Below, piece after piece: positions 12,801-24,404 of a DNA stretch of 64,000 nucleotides (within the stretch, counting starts at the first letter, position 1; each line of letters opens with the position of its first letter). This DNA comes from Vanilla planifolia (lineage: Eukaryota; Streptophyta; Magnoliopsida; Asparagales; Orchidaceae). Under the pieces are notes generated by a model. It had not been told where the DNA came from and did not search any database. It worked only from the letters and a program-made list of their open reading frames with translations. The DNA is taken from NCBI GenBank assembly GCA_023846275.1, contig CM043878.1, forward strand, positions 12,159,501 through 12,223,500, read 5' to 3'. Position numbers and translations under genes: made by a program.

Positions 12801-14349
12801 AGTCATCATCCTGGTATTTTGCTGTTCGGTTTGGTCCTCCAAGGCAAGTGAGGGTTCTCTTCAACTTGTTCATGGCTAGATCGATCAATTTCAGGACAAA
12901 TGGGAACAACTTGTCTGAAAAGATTATTATACCTTGTAATGGTTAATGGATAGAGACTCAAGCTTTTCTTAACACGCATAATCATAGGGTTGATGTATGA
13001 TATGTTGGTTTATAGAGCATATGATACTTGATAACAAATTCTCGCATGCTGTACATGCACTAGTATGTCTTAATAGGATACTTTAATCCAAACCGTTTCT
13101 GGGGCCTTGTGGCTTTTATCCTTTGTTTGTTAAGAATAAGGTTTTTTGGTTTCCTGTTATTTAGCAAGTATTGCAATGCTGTTGTGCCAAAAAGGTGTCT
13201 GTGATATTTTAGAAAAGGTGTTTGTGTTGTGTCATATGTTATAAGAAAGGATTGCCTGTCTAATTTGACCTATATACCAAATAAGCCGAGCCTTCTAGAT
13301 CAGTTCAAGGACATTGGGCTAACTTCCTCTTGAAAAACAACCTTTGTTCGGTGCCCACGAACTACCTCAGTCCCTGGGATAAGAATACTGTTGATATTTG
13401 TTCTTTACGTGAACTCGTGCTGGCTCATTTGAAGACAGTAATGAACTTTAGCGAAGAGAATCTTCTTTAAAGTTGTTTCTCCAACAAGTTTTTGAAAACT
13501 GATTGAGTGAAAAAGCATTAGTAGCAACCTCAACACGTTTCTTTTCTTCTCCAAGTGCTCAAATTTTGCAAATCTCTTAAGATCTCCATCTCAATTGACC
13601 TTCAAGGAATAATTTGCACTGATATGGAGTCTTTCTGCCCTGGTTTGGATTATGCTCCTTGGGAGGTGTGTGGGTTTTCTAGCCGTAGCCCCAAAAAGGT
13701 AATTTTGCATTCTTTTCAAGGTGTTTTTGCGCTTTATCAGAAACTTGATTGGTAGAATTTTCTTATTGAGGAGCTTTGTTAGCTGACATGCAGTGAAGAA
13801 AGCTGAACCTCCACAAGTGTTTGTTCGTTCTTTACCCTCCACAAGTATTTTGATGCGCTACGATTGATTTACGCTGTAGTTGTTCAGTCTGTACCTCCCT
13901 AACTCAAGTTATAATCATTTTTCAAGGTGCAGAATATGATGCGCATCATAGCTCCCTCTTCTTAGTAGTAGTGCTTTTTCTATTTTATATACAGTTCTAT
14001 TCTTGGCGACCCATAAGTTGCTTGGTTTACCAAGTTAGCTTCTGATGGACTTTTCTTGCTGTTCTTTCCCTTGGAATTGTAGATACGGAAAGCAAAAGAA
14101 GATATCATAACTGCAAGTAAAGTTGCCTATAAATTCCTGGCGAGCAAGGCCCCTTTTCCTCAGACCTCACCAGAGTCTCCGAGCAACACCAATGGCGCAG
14201 GAACTCCTAGATTTCAAGGGACATGGCTGAGGAGTCTCGCCTCTCTTGGTGCCAAGCCATCAGGTAGTTCATTTGACGTGAATGATCCAGGCGAAGAGAC
14301 GCTTCCTCCAGGAAGCCAGAGATCTAATGAAAGATTTCAAGCACTGTGA
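842..14349 (+). CDS. DeSI-like PPPDE peptidase (5' end outside window)
   Basis: Three exons are visible: 842-1103, 5488-5555 and 14083-14349 (TGA at 14347). They join in frame to 198 residues. The first gives VYGDEEWSFGFCENGPGVF and then SRNCNHFCDVFCERLGVPKLPG. The second gives WVNRFANAGDTAMVVAGNTAFR, and the third starts IRKAKEDIITASKVAY and ends in a Ser/Pro-rich tail. This is the C-terminal two thirds of a plant PPPDE (DUF862) deSI-like protein, a thiol isopeptidase fold that in animals removes SUMO. The Cys of SRNCNHF is the expected nucleophile. The partner His (usually in an HSAV-like motif) would be in an exon left of the window, and none is found in 1-841. Introns of 4384 and 8527 bp have GT-AG borders (acceptors at 840-841, 5486-5487 and 14081-14082). 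The introns are swollen by repeats, listed separately. The plant substrate is not known from sequence. Confidence 0.9.
1361..1391. repeat. CA/TA microsatellite
   Basis: A short run of alternating CA followed by TA dinucleotides lies in the first visible DeSI intron. No function is inferred. Confidence 0.7.
2570..2705 (+). repeat. Short tandem duplication, about 70-bp unit
   Basis: Two adjacent copies share GTGAAGAAGAT, CCATAAAGCATAGCTTA and AAGAATATGA in the same order. They lie in AT-rich intron DNA with no other recognisable content. Confidence 0.7.
3100..3500 (+). mobile_element. Decayed LINE (non-LTR) tail with RNase H-like remnant
   Basis: The frame at 3299-3493 reads WFKQPEGLIKISTDNASC followed by GVVVWGNLVIHES. 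This resembles the start of the RNase H domain of plant LINEs (P-x-G-W-x-K-x-N-x-D-G-A-S, then G-x-x-x-R-x-x-x-G). Just upstream, about 3150-3215, a frame-broken stretch resembles the zinc-finger/Trp-rich linker that precedes RNase H. Stops and frameshifts surround it and no reverse transcriptase is recognisable. It lies in the first visible intron of the DeSI-like gene. The match is short, so the call is moderate. Confidence 0.5.
3528..4950 (+). repeat. Tandem array, about 515-bp unit, nearly three copies
   Basis: The anchor GATTGTAGAT recurs at 3528, 4044 and 4558 (spacings 516 and 514). Each copy continues with matching segments: a TTTTCCTTG-like stretch, then a GTCATTT-like stretch, AATTTAGTATG, a segment near GAATTGTAG with GGCCC, and TTTCTTTTTGTAA with CTTGAT or CTTCAT. 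The third copy lacks roughly 85 bp found in the first two. Copies differ at many positions, so the array is old. It starts directly after the LINE-like RNase H remnant, inside a DeSI intron. No coding potential is seen. Confidence 0.85.
7128..7138 (+). other. Primer-binding-site-like sequence (tRNA-iMet complement)
   Basis: TGGTATCAGAG matches the first 11 bases of the usual plant LTR-retrotransposon primer-binding site. It sits in the first copy of the large tandem duplication; the equivalent place in the second copy (about 9009) is degraded. No flanking LTR pair was identified, so it may be chance. Confidence 0.3.
7484..7517 (+). repeat. Poly-G tract (G-quadruplex-capable)
   Basis: An almost pure G run, broken by T, CC and A, lies in the first copy of the duplicated intron segment. 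The second copy (about 9346) has only GGGTGGGAGG, so the tract expanded after the duplication or shrank in the other copy. Confidence 0.75.
10740..10932 (+). other. Exon-like GC-rich island inside the 8.5-kb DeSI intron
   Basis: About 120 bp of CpG-containing, leader-like sequence is followed by ATG at 10861 and 24 codons (MSFSLSEIPRKVVIQNLKG...). It ends at a strong donor-like AAGAAG/GTAAGATC (10932/10933). Composition differs sharply from the AT-rich flanks. The phase (0) matches the last DeSI exon at 14083, so an alternative first exon is formally possible. It could equally be the first exon of a captured or dead gene. I do not recognise the peptide and found no partner exon between 11.0 and 14.0 kb. 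Confidence 0.35.
11138..14070. other. Intron sequence without recognisable content
   Basis: This is the rest of the 8.5-kb DeSI intron. Small ORFs at 12749-12946 and 13555-13755 (plus) start and stop by chance and match no family I know. The composition at 12.4-13.8 kb is less AT-rich than the rest, which hints at an old, unidentified insertion. Confidence 0.5.
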
Positions 14350-16800
14350 GTACCCAAATCTGTTGGCACGTGACATTATGTCATCTAGTTTATGTCAGTT
14401 CTTGTTCAACAATTCGTTGCAATCAACCTTGCCTTCTTCAATGATGCATCGTCATCATTTTTAGCTGTTGAAAATTGAATTTGCATGTTTTATAAGCTGT
14501 TGTCTTGTGATCAAGATGTGGTTCATTTGGCTTAGCTTTCATTAGTTCTGCATTTATAAAAAGTCTAGCATTGCTGTTGTTTGATTCTGTGTTGTTTTAG
14601 ATGTATTTGGAAACCTTACTGTTGTAATGCCTTCTAAATTGTTTTTAGATGCGAGTATATAAAATTATATTTCATGAGAAAAATTACTGCATTCTTCCAG
14701 TGTTTTATCTTAATCTTATGTATGGTTTATGGTATTTTGGTAGCATTTTAAGATGGCTTTAGGAGTCATTCACTTAATTAATGTTGTTATTTCATTTTAG
14801 TGTGTGGATTTGCCATGGCAGTGTAATAATTGTTAAATTGTTATTGTTTAATTAATAAACCAAAACTAAAATTTAAAATAGTTTTCATTTAGGTATTGAC
14901 TTAAACAATATTTAAATTCTTAACATGTCACAAATTTTAAAATTTTATCACAATTAATATTATATATATTTTGAAAATATATTAAAATATGTAAACAAAT
15001 TGTGACAATTATATCTTGCACATGTAAGTTATGTGTAATTCAAGCATATCATGTTAGTACAATTTAAATATATATGTACATAAGTTTGTCTATTTGTAAA
15101 CAAATCATCACAATTATATCATGCTTAAGGCACTATAGATTCTCTTTTTTCTCTTGTTTCTTCATTGATTCTTGAATTCACACAAATTCTTTTACAAACC
15201 TCTTTGAAGTATTTCCTCCCTTTCTCTAGTGCAATTAATCCAAAGGATTTATAATATTAGAACCATGGTTTTGCTATGTGTCGTCTCATGTTAATGATGA
15301 TAACATGATTTCAAACAAAAGAATTAAATTATAATGTTGGAATTATATGACATTGTCTATTTGAGTCAACTTATTTCATTTTCAAGTTTGAAGTCTTCTA
15401 ATAAAAAAAATTGAGCAAGTATCAAATCTAAGTGAGTCCAATTTTTCCGTTGCACTTCAAAATGGCATGCAATTTTGTATCTAATATTTTTGTCTCATTA
15501 TGTGTCTTACAAAATCCTTTTGTATTTCTTCATGTTTTCACCTTACAATTATCTTATAAGAAAATCTTAATAGTGTGTGAGATGCTTTAAAAGTTAGTAA
15601 GTAAAAAAGACTATTTTTTAATAAATAAATATTTTTGAAAATTATAATACATGAGAATTAGTAAATCTATGAAAGATGATTGGTTGTTAAAAGAATCATT
15701 TAACTCTATGACATAGACTTTATTGAAATATTTGCTCTAGTGATAAAGCTAAATATTATAAGAATTTTTTTGTTAGTAATAGCTAATGTTGAATAATCTT
15801 TATAGATAAATGTTAAAAATGTATTTATCAATAAAGAGTTAGGAAAAGGTGTACATGAAAGTACTCTTAGGCTTTGATAATAAACTTTGAAAACTCTTAG
15901 GCTTTGATAATAAATTTTGAAACACTAATGTAAACTAAAGAAATTATTATATGGGTTGAAATAATTTAACTATAACTTGATTTAAGAACTTACTTAATTT
16001 TTTTTTTTTAAATTTAGGAATAAACTAAAAAGGAAGCTAATGATATAGTATTTATTTATTGTTAAGAGAAACGTTGAAACAAAATATATAATAATCACTA
16101 ATATATTTTATGAAATGTAATAAGTAGAAACAAATTTTCAAAGTATTGTGAATGCCAACAAACATTGCAATGAGACTATATTTTGATAATAGAATTTTCG
16201 TCAACATTGCACAAAATATGGTTTAATATTATTACACAAATTATATGAAGATCGATTGATAATTCATAAATAAGGAGATTGATCATGTAACTATTTAGGT
16301 ATTCTTTTGACCTTATCACATAACAAATAGATTATATTATTACTAAAACTCTATTTCAATCCATTTTTGAATTTATGGTTGACAAATTAGGTATAATATT
16401 TATGCATTAACTTAAGTACAAATTAAGCTCGAATTTATAAGAGTTAATTAGTCAATCTTAGAAATTTATATTCTTATAAATAAATCTAGAGTATTTTATT
16501 AAATTTATTACAAATAAATTTAAAATATTTATTTAGATTTATTGAACTATTAAGTTATTGATTTGACATATGATTAATTGTAAACTTTCAAATCTTTAAA
16601 ATAATAAAATTATATTAAAATGTTAGGATAAAATTATAAATGTGTATAATATATTATTGAATTGAAATATAAAGTATTTTAAAATATAAAAATAAAAATA
16701 TTTTTAAATAAAAGTTGTTAAGACGAGCTCAGTGAGGTAAGATTAAATAAGAAAATAAAATATTTATTTTAATTACTATTTAAATTTAAACCTAAGTATA
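14350..16800. other. DeSI 3' region and AT-rich spacer
   Basis: The first few hundred bases are the likely 3' UTR. The rest is very AT-rich with many stops in all frames. A 31-bp direct repeat around CTTAGGCTTTGATAATAAA lies at 15864-15924. No gene is seen. Confidence 0.6.
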
Positions 16801-17104
16801 CTCCGATCCAGCGCGGCCTCAAGGTCCAGGTCTCTTCCTCGTGTGCCTCGGTCGGCGAGAGAACCCTAACTCTTAATGCTCACCGTCGGTTCGCCGTCGT
16901 TTAGCTGACTGCTTCGCCAAGGTGGAACGATGCGGGAAGGTTGCGTGCGTTGTACAACCGCCTCAACTAAACCCTGATCCCTCTCTCATTGCTTACCCAT
17001 TTCAGGGGGGACCAAGGAGGAAGGCCACGAGCTTGTCGTGGGAAGGGTCGGCGGCGGAGACATTGGGGGAAACTATCGAGAGGATCTTAGGGCAACCGAA
17101 ATGA
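16801..17104. other. GC-rich island, possible MSL1 leader exon or gene relic
   Basis: An abrupt GC-rich, CpG-rich block lies between AT-rich flanks. On the plus strand it contains AGAACCCTAACTC and then a good acceptor (pyrimidine run ending CATTTCAG at about 17006). The frame 16922-17101 encodes 60 residues with no known match. The minus strand also has an open stretch (KILSIVSPNVSAADPSHDK). Possible readings are the promoter and first noncoding exon of the MSL1-like gene 6 kb downstream, or a remnant of another gene. Sequence alone does not decide the strand. Confidence 0.35.
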
Positions 17105-18805
17105 AAAGAGAAGAGAAGAGCCAGCGGGTCTCAATGGAAAGAGAGAAATACAATTAGGGCTAGCAGCCCGTTTGAAGAGAGATTAAAGGAGAGAGAGAAA
17201 TAAAGGTGGTGAAGTGGAGAGAATTGAAAATAAAGGAGAGAGAGGAAGAGGAAGGAAGTAGGGAGAAGAAAACAAAGGAGATTGAAAAGAGAAAGAGGAG
17301 AGAGAAAGTGAAGGTGAAAGTGTGAAGCTTTTAAAATGGAAAATTGCTGAGTTTCTCAAATCCTCAATTGGTTGTGAGTTCACAGATACTATTATTAAAA
17401 ATTGGGCACTAAAGTTGAAGAAGCAAAAAGACTTGCATAGAACTTTAAGGTAGGCATCTGAAATGTTGTCAAGTGCATATGATTTATAGTAATACTATTG
17501 TCCCAATAATTGCTAGTTTACATGGTGCTTACATGCTTGAAGTAGATTGAAATATGAAATTGTAGCAAATTGCATAATGATATTGTGTATGTTTACTATT
17601 GTTATGTTAAAAATAGTTAGACTATTTAATCGTTAGTTTTATAGGATATGCAAAATGCTAAATTGTAAATAAATAATATTACTGTTTATGTGTATATTGT
17701 ATTGATTGATATAATGCATATATGTAATATTGTATGTTATATGTAAAAAAATGAATGATACAATGCATGATGTGATACGTGAATTATTTTTAGCATGTTT
17801 AATATATGCATGAGTATTACTATATCATGGTTAAACATATGTAATATTAGTACTTTATTATTTGTATGTGAATAGAGATGATACAATTTGCATGTGTAAA
17901 AATTATCATATGTTTGAAGATAAGTAAAGCTATACAATAATTTGTGAGCTATTTAAAATAGAAGATTGGAAATTATAATAAACATGAATATAAAGGCTAT
18001 TTGGTCATATAATTGAACTTGTTCAAAATTTTGTGATAAATTAGTATCTAATTGAATATAATTATCATTGGATTATGTGTTTAAAAATTTTGTAATAAAT
18101 AAGTGATTAAAGATAACAATGAGACAAAATTGTTGCGTTTTTCATGCATTAAAAATGAAAAATAATGAATGAGATTTTCACTGTAATTAAGTAATCCCAA
18201 AAAAGATACTAACTTGCAGCTAGAACTTTATCGTTGTAAGCTTTATTTGGTTAAGAGGATAAGATATCAATAGATTATACTACATCGAGAAAAATTGATA
18301 TTTATAAGATTATATGCATATGTTTATTTCTTTCGTGATTGTGATATATATATATATATATATCATGATATTATTTAATTTTTATGAGAAAGGTCTTGAT
18401 TATCTTTTTTTTTCTTGATTTAATTATATGATAAAAACCTTACATGCAACATTATTTAAATATTTTATTATTTTTTATACAATAAGTATGTTTGATTTAG
18501 CCTGTTGAGTTTGTAATGATGATTTATCTTAGTTTTTTAGTACTAACATTTTAGGTATTTTCGAATCATTGCATAGTAAAGAAAGAGTGCTAGAATAAAA
18601 TACTAAAGTTTTATTGTTATATGTAAAAAACAGAATTCTATATCATAATTAAGAACCGTACTTGTTGTTTGTTTTGTATTTTGTATAGTAGATAACTGTG
18701 TAGATGTATAGTTAATGTATGCATAGATGCACAGTAAATATTTCTACAAATAGTATAAATAATTGTGTGGGAAGTGGCATATTGTCAACATAAGAATTTA
18801 ATATA

Positions 18806-18806
18806 T

Positions 18807-18837
<31 letters not shown>

Positions 18838-18960
18838 CATATATACGCATACATATGTATATACATGTATATATATATATATATGTATATACATATACAC
18901 GCATACATATATATATACATATACACATAAATATGTATATACATACAATTATACGCATAT
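18806..18960. repeat. TA/TACA microsatellite
   Basis: About 150 bp is made of TATA and TACATATA-type units with interspersed CGCATA. It yields spurious ORFs on both strands made only of Tyr, Ile, His and Val, which I do not call. Confidence 0.9.
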
Positions 18961-21596
18961 ATGTAAAAATGGATGAAATATGTGGGATGTTTTATCCATT
19001 TAAGATCTAGAATATATAAAAAATGGATTTGGATGATTTTAGGTTGAAAATATAGATCTTAAGTTTTGATGAAAGGAAGAGAGTATTACATTACTATTTG
19101 AGTTAATATCTCTGAACCATTTATTTTTATATTCAATTCTTTATAATCGAAGAAAAATTTATTATTTTTCTCTCTTTCCAAAACCTTCATAAACGTCTAA
19201 TAATAAATTTTACATATACTTGCACAAGTACAAGATAGACAAGTTTACATATAAACATAAGCATACGTTTTTAAAACAATAAAATATGTTGATTTTTGGT
19301 TTTGTCGCATAATTTCTTTAGGTTAGTCTATTAGAGTTGATTAAAATTGATTTGGTTGAATGCAAAAGCTGATTTTGGGTCATAACTAGCTTAGGTGAAA
19401 ATCTGATCGATGAAATTTGCACTCAATTATTCCTCATGAGGCTAGTGAACCCTTCTTGCTTCATGCTTCGTAATTTGTTTCTTTATATTCAAGAAGCTTT
19501 CTATGCAAAATTTTATTCTTATTGTTTCGTTTCTTATTTCTCGTGTTGTTTCATATCTCTACTCTTTCATACATAACCTATTGATGACTCTCTCTTGTGA
19601 GGTTTTAATTGCTTATCTCATTTCTCTCATCTTGAAATCGTGGATCAACACCAAGATTACATGTAAATAGGTGTTTAGAGCAAAGCAAGATATCCAAGAA
19701 GCACAATAAGTGTATTGCACTTGGACAAAGTTTGGAAACAAGAAAACATCTTATTTAATGGTCTTGTTATGGTAGATGCTATTGGGTTGTCTACACAAAA
19801 GTGGAGTTTTTTTCCATTGAAATGGTAGTACAGATCATTGCGATGTTGGTGCACAACAAAGGCATTTTGCCAACAAAACAAGTCTGAATTCCAAGAAAAG
19901 GAATGGGTGGCATGAAGTTTTTCTCTATTGGTCTCTATCAGTTGACAAACCTCCATTTAGTCATGGGCTTGGAATACCCATCATAACGATCTTTTTTGAT
20001 ATATTTTTTTTAATCATTGCCTACCCATTTTTCTTCCTATTTTTTATGTGGACAATTCTTATATGCACACATACTCCCTACTTGTTAGAGAATTATTTGT
20101 ATACATTTTACTTGTTTGAAGCATTTAAGCCAACTTTCTCTAAACTTGTCTTCAATTTTTTAACTTAGCAATCTTTTTAATTCTGTATTTCCATGCATAA
20201 CTGTTATCCACTATATCTTAATCTATGAGCATTTGTTTATTTGTATTTTGTGTTGAGTATCATACAATACTTCTGACATTGATTTGCAGTTCGCAACTTT
20301 GTTTATGTCTTGTGTATCAATTGAAATTCTTTGTGCTTAAAGTAAACCCACAAGAGATGTGGTGAATTGTGGTAAATAAAGTTTTGAGATTTCTTTTAAT
20401 TTTCAATTTAAATTAAAACTTAAATCTTTTAAACAAGAACAAGAATGATAAGTAAAATAGTACACAAAAGATTTTTAAGGTGGTTTGACTCAAAATTGAG
20501 CCTACATCCACCCCCAACTGGTGTTGGGAGAAAAGCCACTAAAATTCACCAAATTACAAGCGATGTTTTTCGTACGGCTTATCTCAAATTTACTTGGGAT
20601 TTTACCTACGGTTAATCCCGAACCTACTCGAGTTTTTCGGGCTTAACTCAAATCCCAGGCTTTTGCACAATTGTTGGGATGCTATTACCCAAAAGAAACA
20701 AATACAAAAATTGGCAACAAAGTATAAACTTAAAACAATTTAAAGAAGTATGAGGCACACTTAATAAAATAAAAATTTCATAGAAAAATCGAAAAGAGGG
20801 AGGAATAGAAATTGAAAATAGTTGAAGCAAAAACCTCTAATTTCGGGTTCCTTCTTGCAACTTTAACTTTTTTGAATTTGGAAGCATCGTATGCACTCTA
20901 AATTGCTCGAAATTGTGATTTGAAAGCTCTGAGAACTTAGCAATTTGTAACACCTTGGATTTGTTCATCTTTCCCTATTTATAGAGCTCAAATTTGAGCT
21001 CTAAATACACTTCCAATGGCTCTAAAATGAACTAGCCGTTTAGGTAACGGAGGGAATGCAGTCATCGTTCGATTTGGAGCCTGAAATGGACGTTTTTGAT
21101 TGAATCCGATTTTATCATTCGAGATCAATCTTGGTCGTTGGATCTAGGTGGCCTTGATTTGGGCTTCACACAGATCTGCTCAGGTTCGATTCTCCTGCTT
21201 GTCATTTGCTTCCTGCATTTTACCTTGATTAATCTTAACCGTTGGATCCCGCCTGCCCGTCCACCATCATTAACAATCAGATTGGACTTTAGTCCCACAT
21301 TGCCCAAATAACATTGTCATTGCGCTCTATAAGGAATTCGGTTCGTATGTCTCTCGAGCCATTTGGGGTTGGCTCCCCCTTCCTCGACTAAGATCTCATC
21401 ACTTGGTCCTGGTTGACTTGATCTTGCATTGTTCCGTTCAACTTTGCTTGCGGGCTGATTTCGCCCTATTCTGTTCAGCATTCCTTGCGGCCTTCTTCCT
21501 TCGCCTTCGGGCTATGCTCGCCCTTTCCAGGTTAATCCAACAATTTTTATTTTATTATTATTTTTTTTTTTAAATCCCTAAATGCCTGGACAGGTC

Positions 21597-21655
21597 AGCG
21601 GATCGGGTCGGGTCGGATCGGGTCGGATCGGGTCGGGTCGGGTCGACTCGACCCG
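21597..21655 (+). repeat. GGGTC/GGATC minisatellite
   Basis: Five-base units GGGTC and GGATC (each with preceding TC) repeat about eleven times and end in GACTCGACCCG, which can pair back on the repeat. The plus strand has many GGG runs and could form G-quadruplexes. It lies in the spacer upstream of the MSL1-like gene. Confidence 0.85.
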
Positions 21656-23174
21656 TCCAATGCTTAAGTGAAAAATCCCGAGACTAAAGTTGTTTTGTAG
21701 TGTTTTGTGAGAATTTTTGTGTCAAAATTTTAAATATAAGTGTACCAAAATAATTTTGTATTTTGATAGTGCTACAAGTTTTCTAAATAACTATGAAAAG
21801 AAATTCATGAAAAATAATTCCTAAATAATTTTGAAAAATCAAATACCAATGTTTATACTTTTCATCAATAATGCTTGGTCCAAAAATCAAAATTCAACAA
21901 TTATTAAAATTATAACATTTTCAAATATTAATATTATTTGTGTGTCACTTCATCTCAAAATTTAGACATATTAAATTCAAGAAAAGTAAATAGAAATTCA
22001 AGTATAGAAATTTTAGTGCATGTTTTCAATTTCCTTTAAGCTTACCATTACTCCAAGAGCCTTGAATGCCACTATTTTAGACATTTAAAGTTCATGGTTT
22101 GACTTAATTGAATATTAATAATTTATTTAAAGCAAGCTCATATGAGATATAAACATTTATACTTGACTCATCAAACACAAGGATGTAACACCAATGTTTT
22201 ACATCATTCAATATTATAGCATGTTGAATTGCAGATCACAAGTGTTATAATATGGAACTTTCAAAAAATCTTTGATTTTAGCTCATCAGGTTCAAATAAC
22301 TAACATTCCTTATTTTAACACTTCTACATGAAGTCTGCATACCCAAGCCCTTCTACATGATGGCATATTCTTACTTTTCATGTGGTGATCCCTTCGTTTT
22401 GATTCGAGAAGTAATCTCAGGATTTCAGATATCGCTCTTGCAGTGTTTCTACTCAGTTTTCTTGTATGTATTCTTCATTGCTGAATAAAATTACTGAAAG
22501 GGGCACTGTGTTAGGATGTTAGTTGTACAGCCTTATCAACTGGATAATGATGATGCTGCATCTCCAGACTATTTAGTTTTAGAATTTGAGTGTTTCCCAT
22601 TTTAAGCTAAGCATTTACTGAAACTTAAAGTTCACAGCAAATTTCAGAGTATAATGTTTTCTGTTATTTGAAAAGGACTGTTACATAGTCAGCACACTCA
22701 TTCAATGCACTTTTGATTTACTACCCGAGGAGGTTAAATCTTTTGGTTGGCACTGTTGGACACATCTATATCATGACACTGATACTTCTATCACTGATGT
22801 GGTTCTTCAGCAATGACATATCTTGGTATTAAAAACATTAAGATGGTCACAAGTTAACCTATCGTCATTAGCAACAATTTGTTGTGCACAACTGACTGAA
22901 ATTTTCAGTGAATGTTTCCCCTATTGGAGGTTGTGCTCAACAAGAGAACAGATTTCTCTTTCTGAGTTGATTAATTTTCATTCTTTTAGTGGTAGAATTT
23001 GGCAATATCCTCATTGTCAGTTCGTTAAGTATATTTTATTTCTTTTTTTTTTTTTTAACTTGCTACTATTGGCATCTTTCTTATTGTTGAGAAAATTTCA
23101 CAGGAAAATGGTGTAATTTTACTATACTTTGGCTTGTGTTAGCCTCATGAAGAAAATTTGAATTACATTCAGTC

Positions 23175-24366
23175 ATGCAAAGAGGGAAAAGTGGTGTACA
23201 TACACGTATGTGTGCTACAAAGATTTGTTATCATTTTACAAAGTCTTCTCCATCGAATGCTTACAATTTAAAGTTCTGTTGGAATTTATTTCAAGCGGCA
23301 TCAAGTTCCAAAGAAGTCAAAAATGACAAGGCAAAAACAGTAATTTTACCGCATATGGTGGAGCAAACAAACACAATGTTCCCACTCTCGATTCAACAAT
23401 GCAGTAAATATTTTACTAAAAAGAATTCTGTTAGATACATGAATCGCAATTGTTTGATAAAAAATGCATTGTATTCACAGCATGGATTGCTCCCATTTGG
23501 TGCTAATTTTTCTAGGTCTTACTCGTCAGTTGTGAGCAGCAAAACAGATAATATTCAGCACATTCCAAGTGATCATGAAAAAGAATCACTAGAGAAAACT
23601 ACCGATTCCACAGTTGATGGGTGGAATGATATTTTCTACAATGCTCGTCAGGCTGTGACTGGTGCTGTTTCCTATGTTGAGAACAGGGCAAAGGAAGTAT
23701 CTGATGAAGTAACTTCTCAATTGCAACAACTTTATGATTCCTATCCCTATCTGGAAAATGTGATAGTTCCTGTTGGTAGCACTATATGTGCAACCTTGTT
23801 AGCTTGGTTTGTTATGCCTAGGATACTAAGGAAATTTCACTTGTATGCAAGTAGAAATCCTCTTGCATTATTATCTGGACACTCAATAGAGGAACAAATT
23901 CCGTATGAAAAAAGTGTATGGAGTGCTTTGGAAGACCCTGCTAGATATCTTATTACTTTCCTGGCATTTTATGAACTGTGAGTTTCCTCCCTTTCTAAGA
24001 CCCAACTATCTTTCCATTAATGTTGCAGATGGAAATTTGTTATTTTTTTATGGTAAATTTCCAGAATGGATAATAGAGCATTTTTATTTCATTTATTGAT
24101 CATCTGCTTTTTTCTTTGTTAAATTTAGTGGACAAATTGAGTAATTTTTTGTACATTTGAAATATTCCAGTATATTTGATTCTTGGATATTGTGTTTAAT
24201 GATTGCACAATTTAATGTTGGATTGATGTGCATAATTGGCTTATGGTTTTGCCACTTAATCAAGCAAAAAATCAGTTTCCGGGATCATAACTTTTTTTGC
24301 ACCTGATTTGCAAAGTCATGACTCTAGCTAGCAGTAACATAGTGTCTCCATGTATGCAAAACCCTT

Positions 24367-24404
<38 letters not shown>

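Larger units (their letters stand above)
17105..23172. other. Long spacer or leader intron before MSL1
   Basis: A GA-rich stretch (17105-17330) is followed by very AT-rich DNA with dinucleotide repeats (18345-18363 and 18800-18960). A repeat-like block of mixed composition at about 20330-21560 may be an old LTR or other element, but no coding domain is visible. The G-rich tandem repeat at 21.6 kb is listed separately. The ORF at 22823-23116 matches nothing I know. If MSL1 has a noncoding first exon, part of this is its intron. Confidence 0.45.

Noticed and set aside
18712..19010. Open frames rich in Tyr and Ile on both strands
   Set aside because: They are translations of a TA/TACA microsatellite.
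20330..21560. Possible solo LTR or small retroelement
   Set aside because: Composition and phrases look repeat-like, but no terminal repeats, primer site or coding domain could be found by eye.
22823..23116. 97-residue plus-strand ORF just upstream of MSL1, as a possible N-terminal exon
   Set aside because: It does not resemble MSL1 N-termini and runs into a poly-T stretch; no in-phase splice to 23173 is evident.
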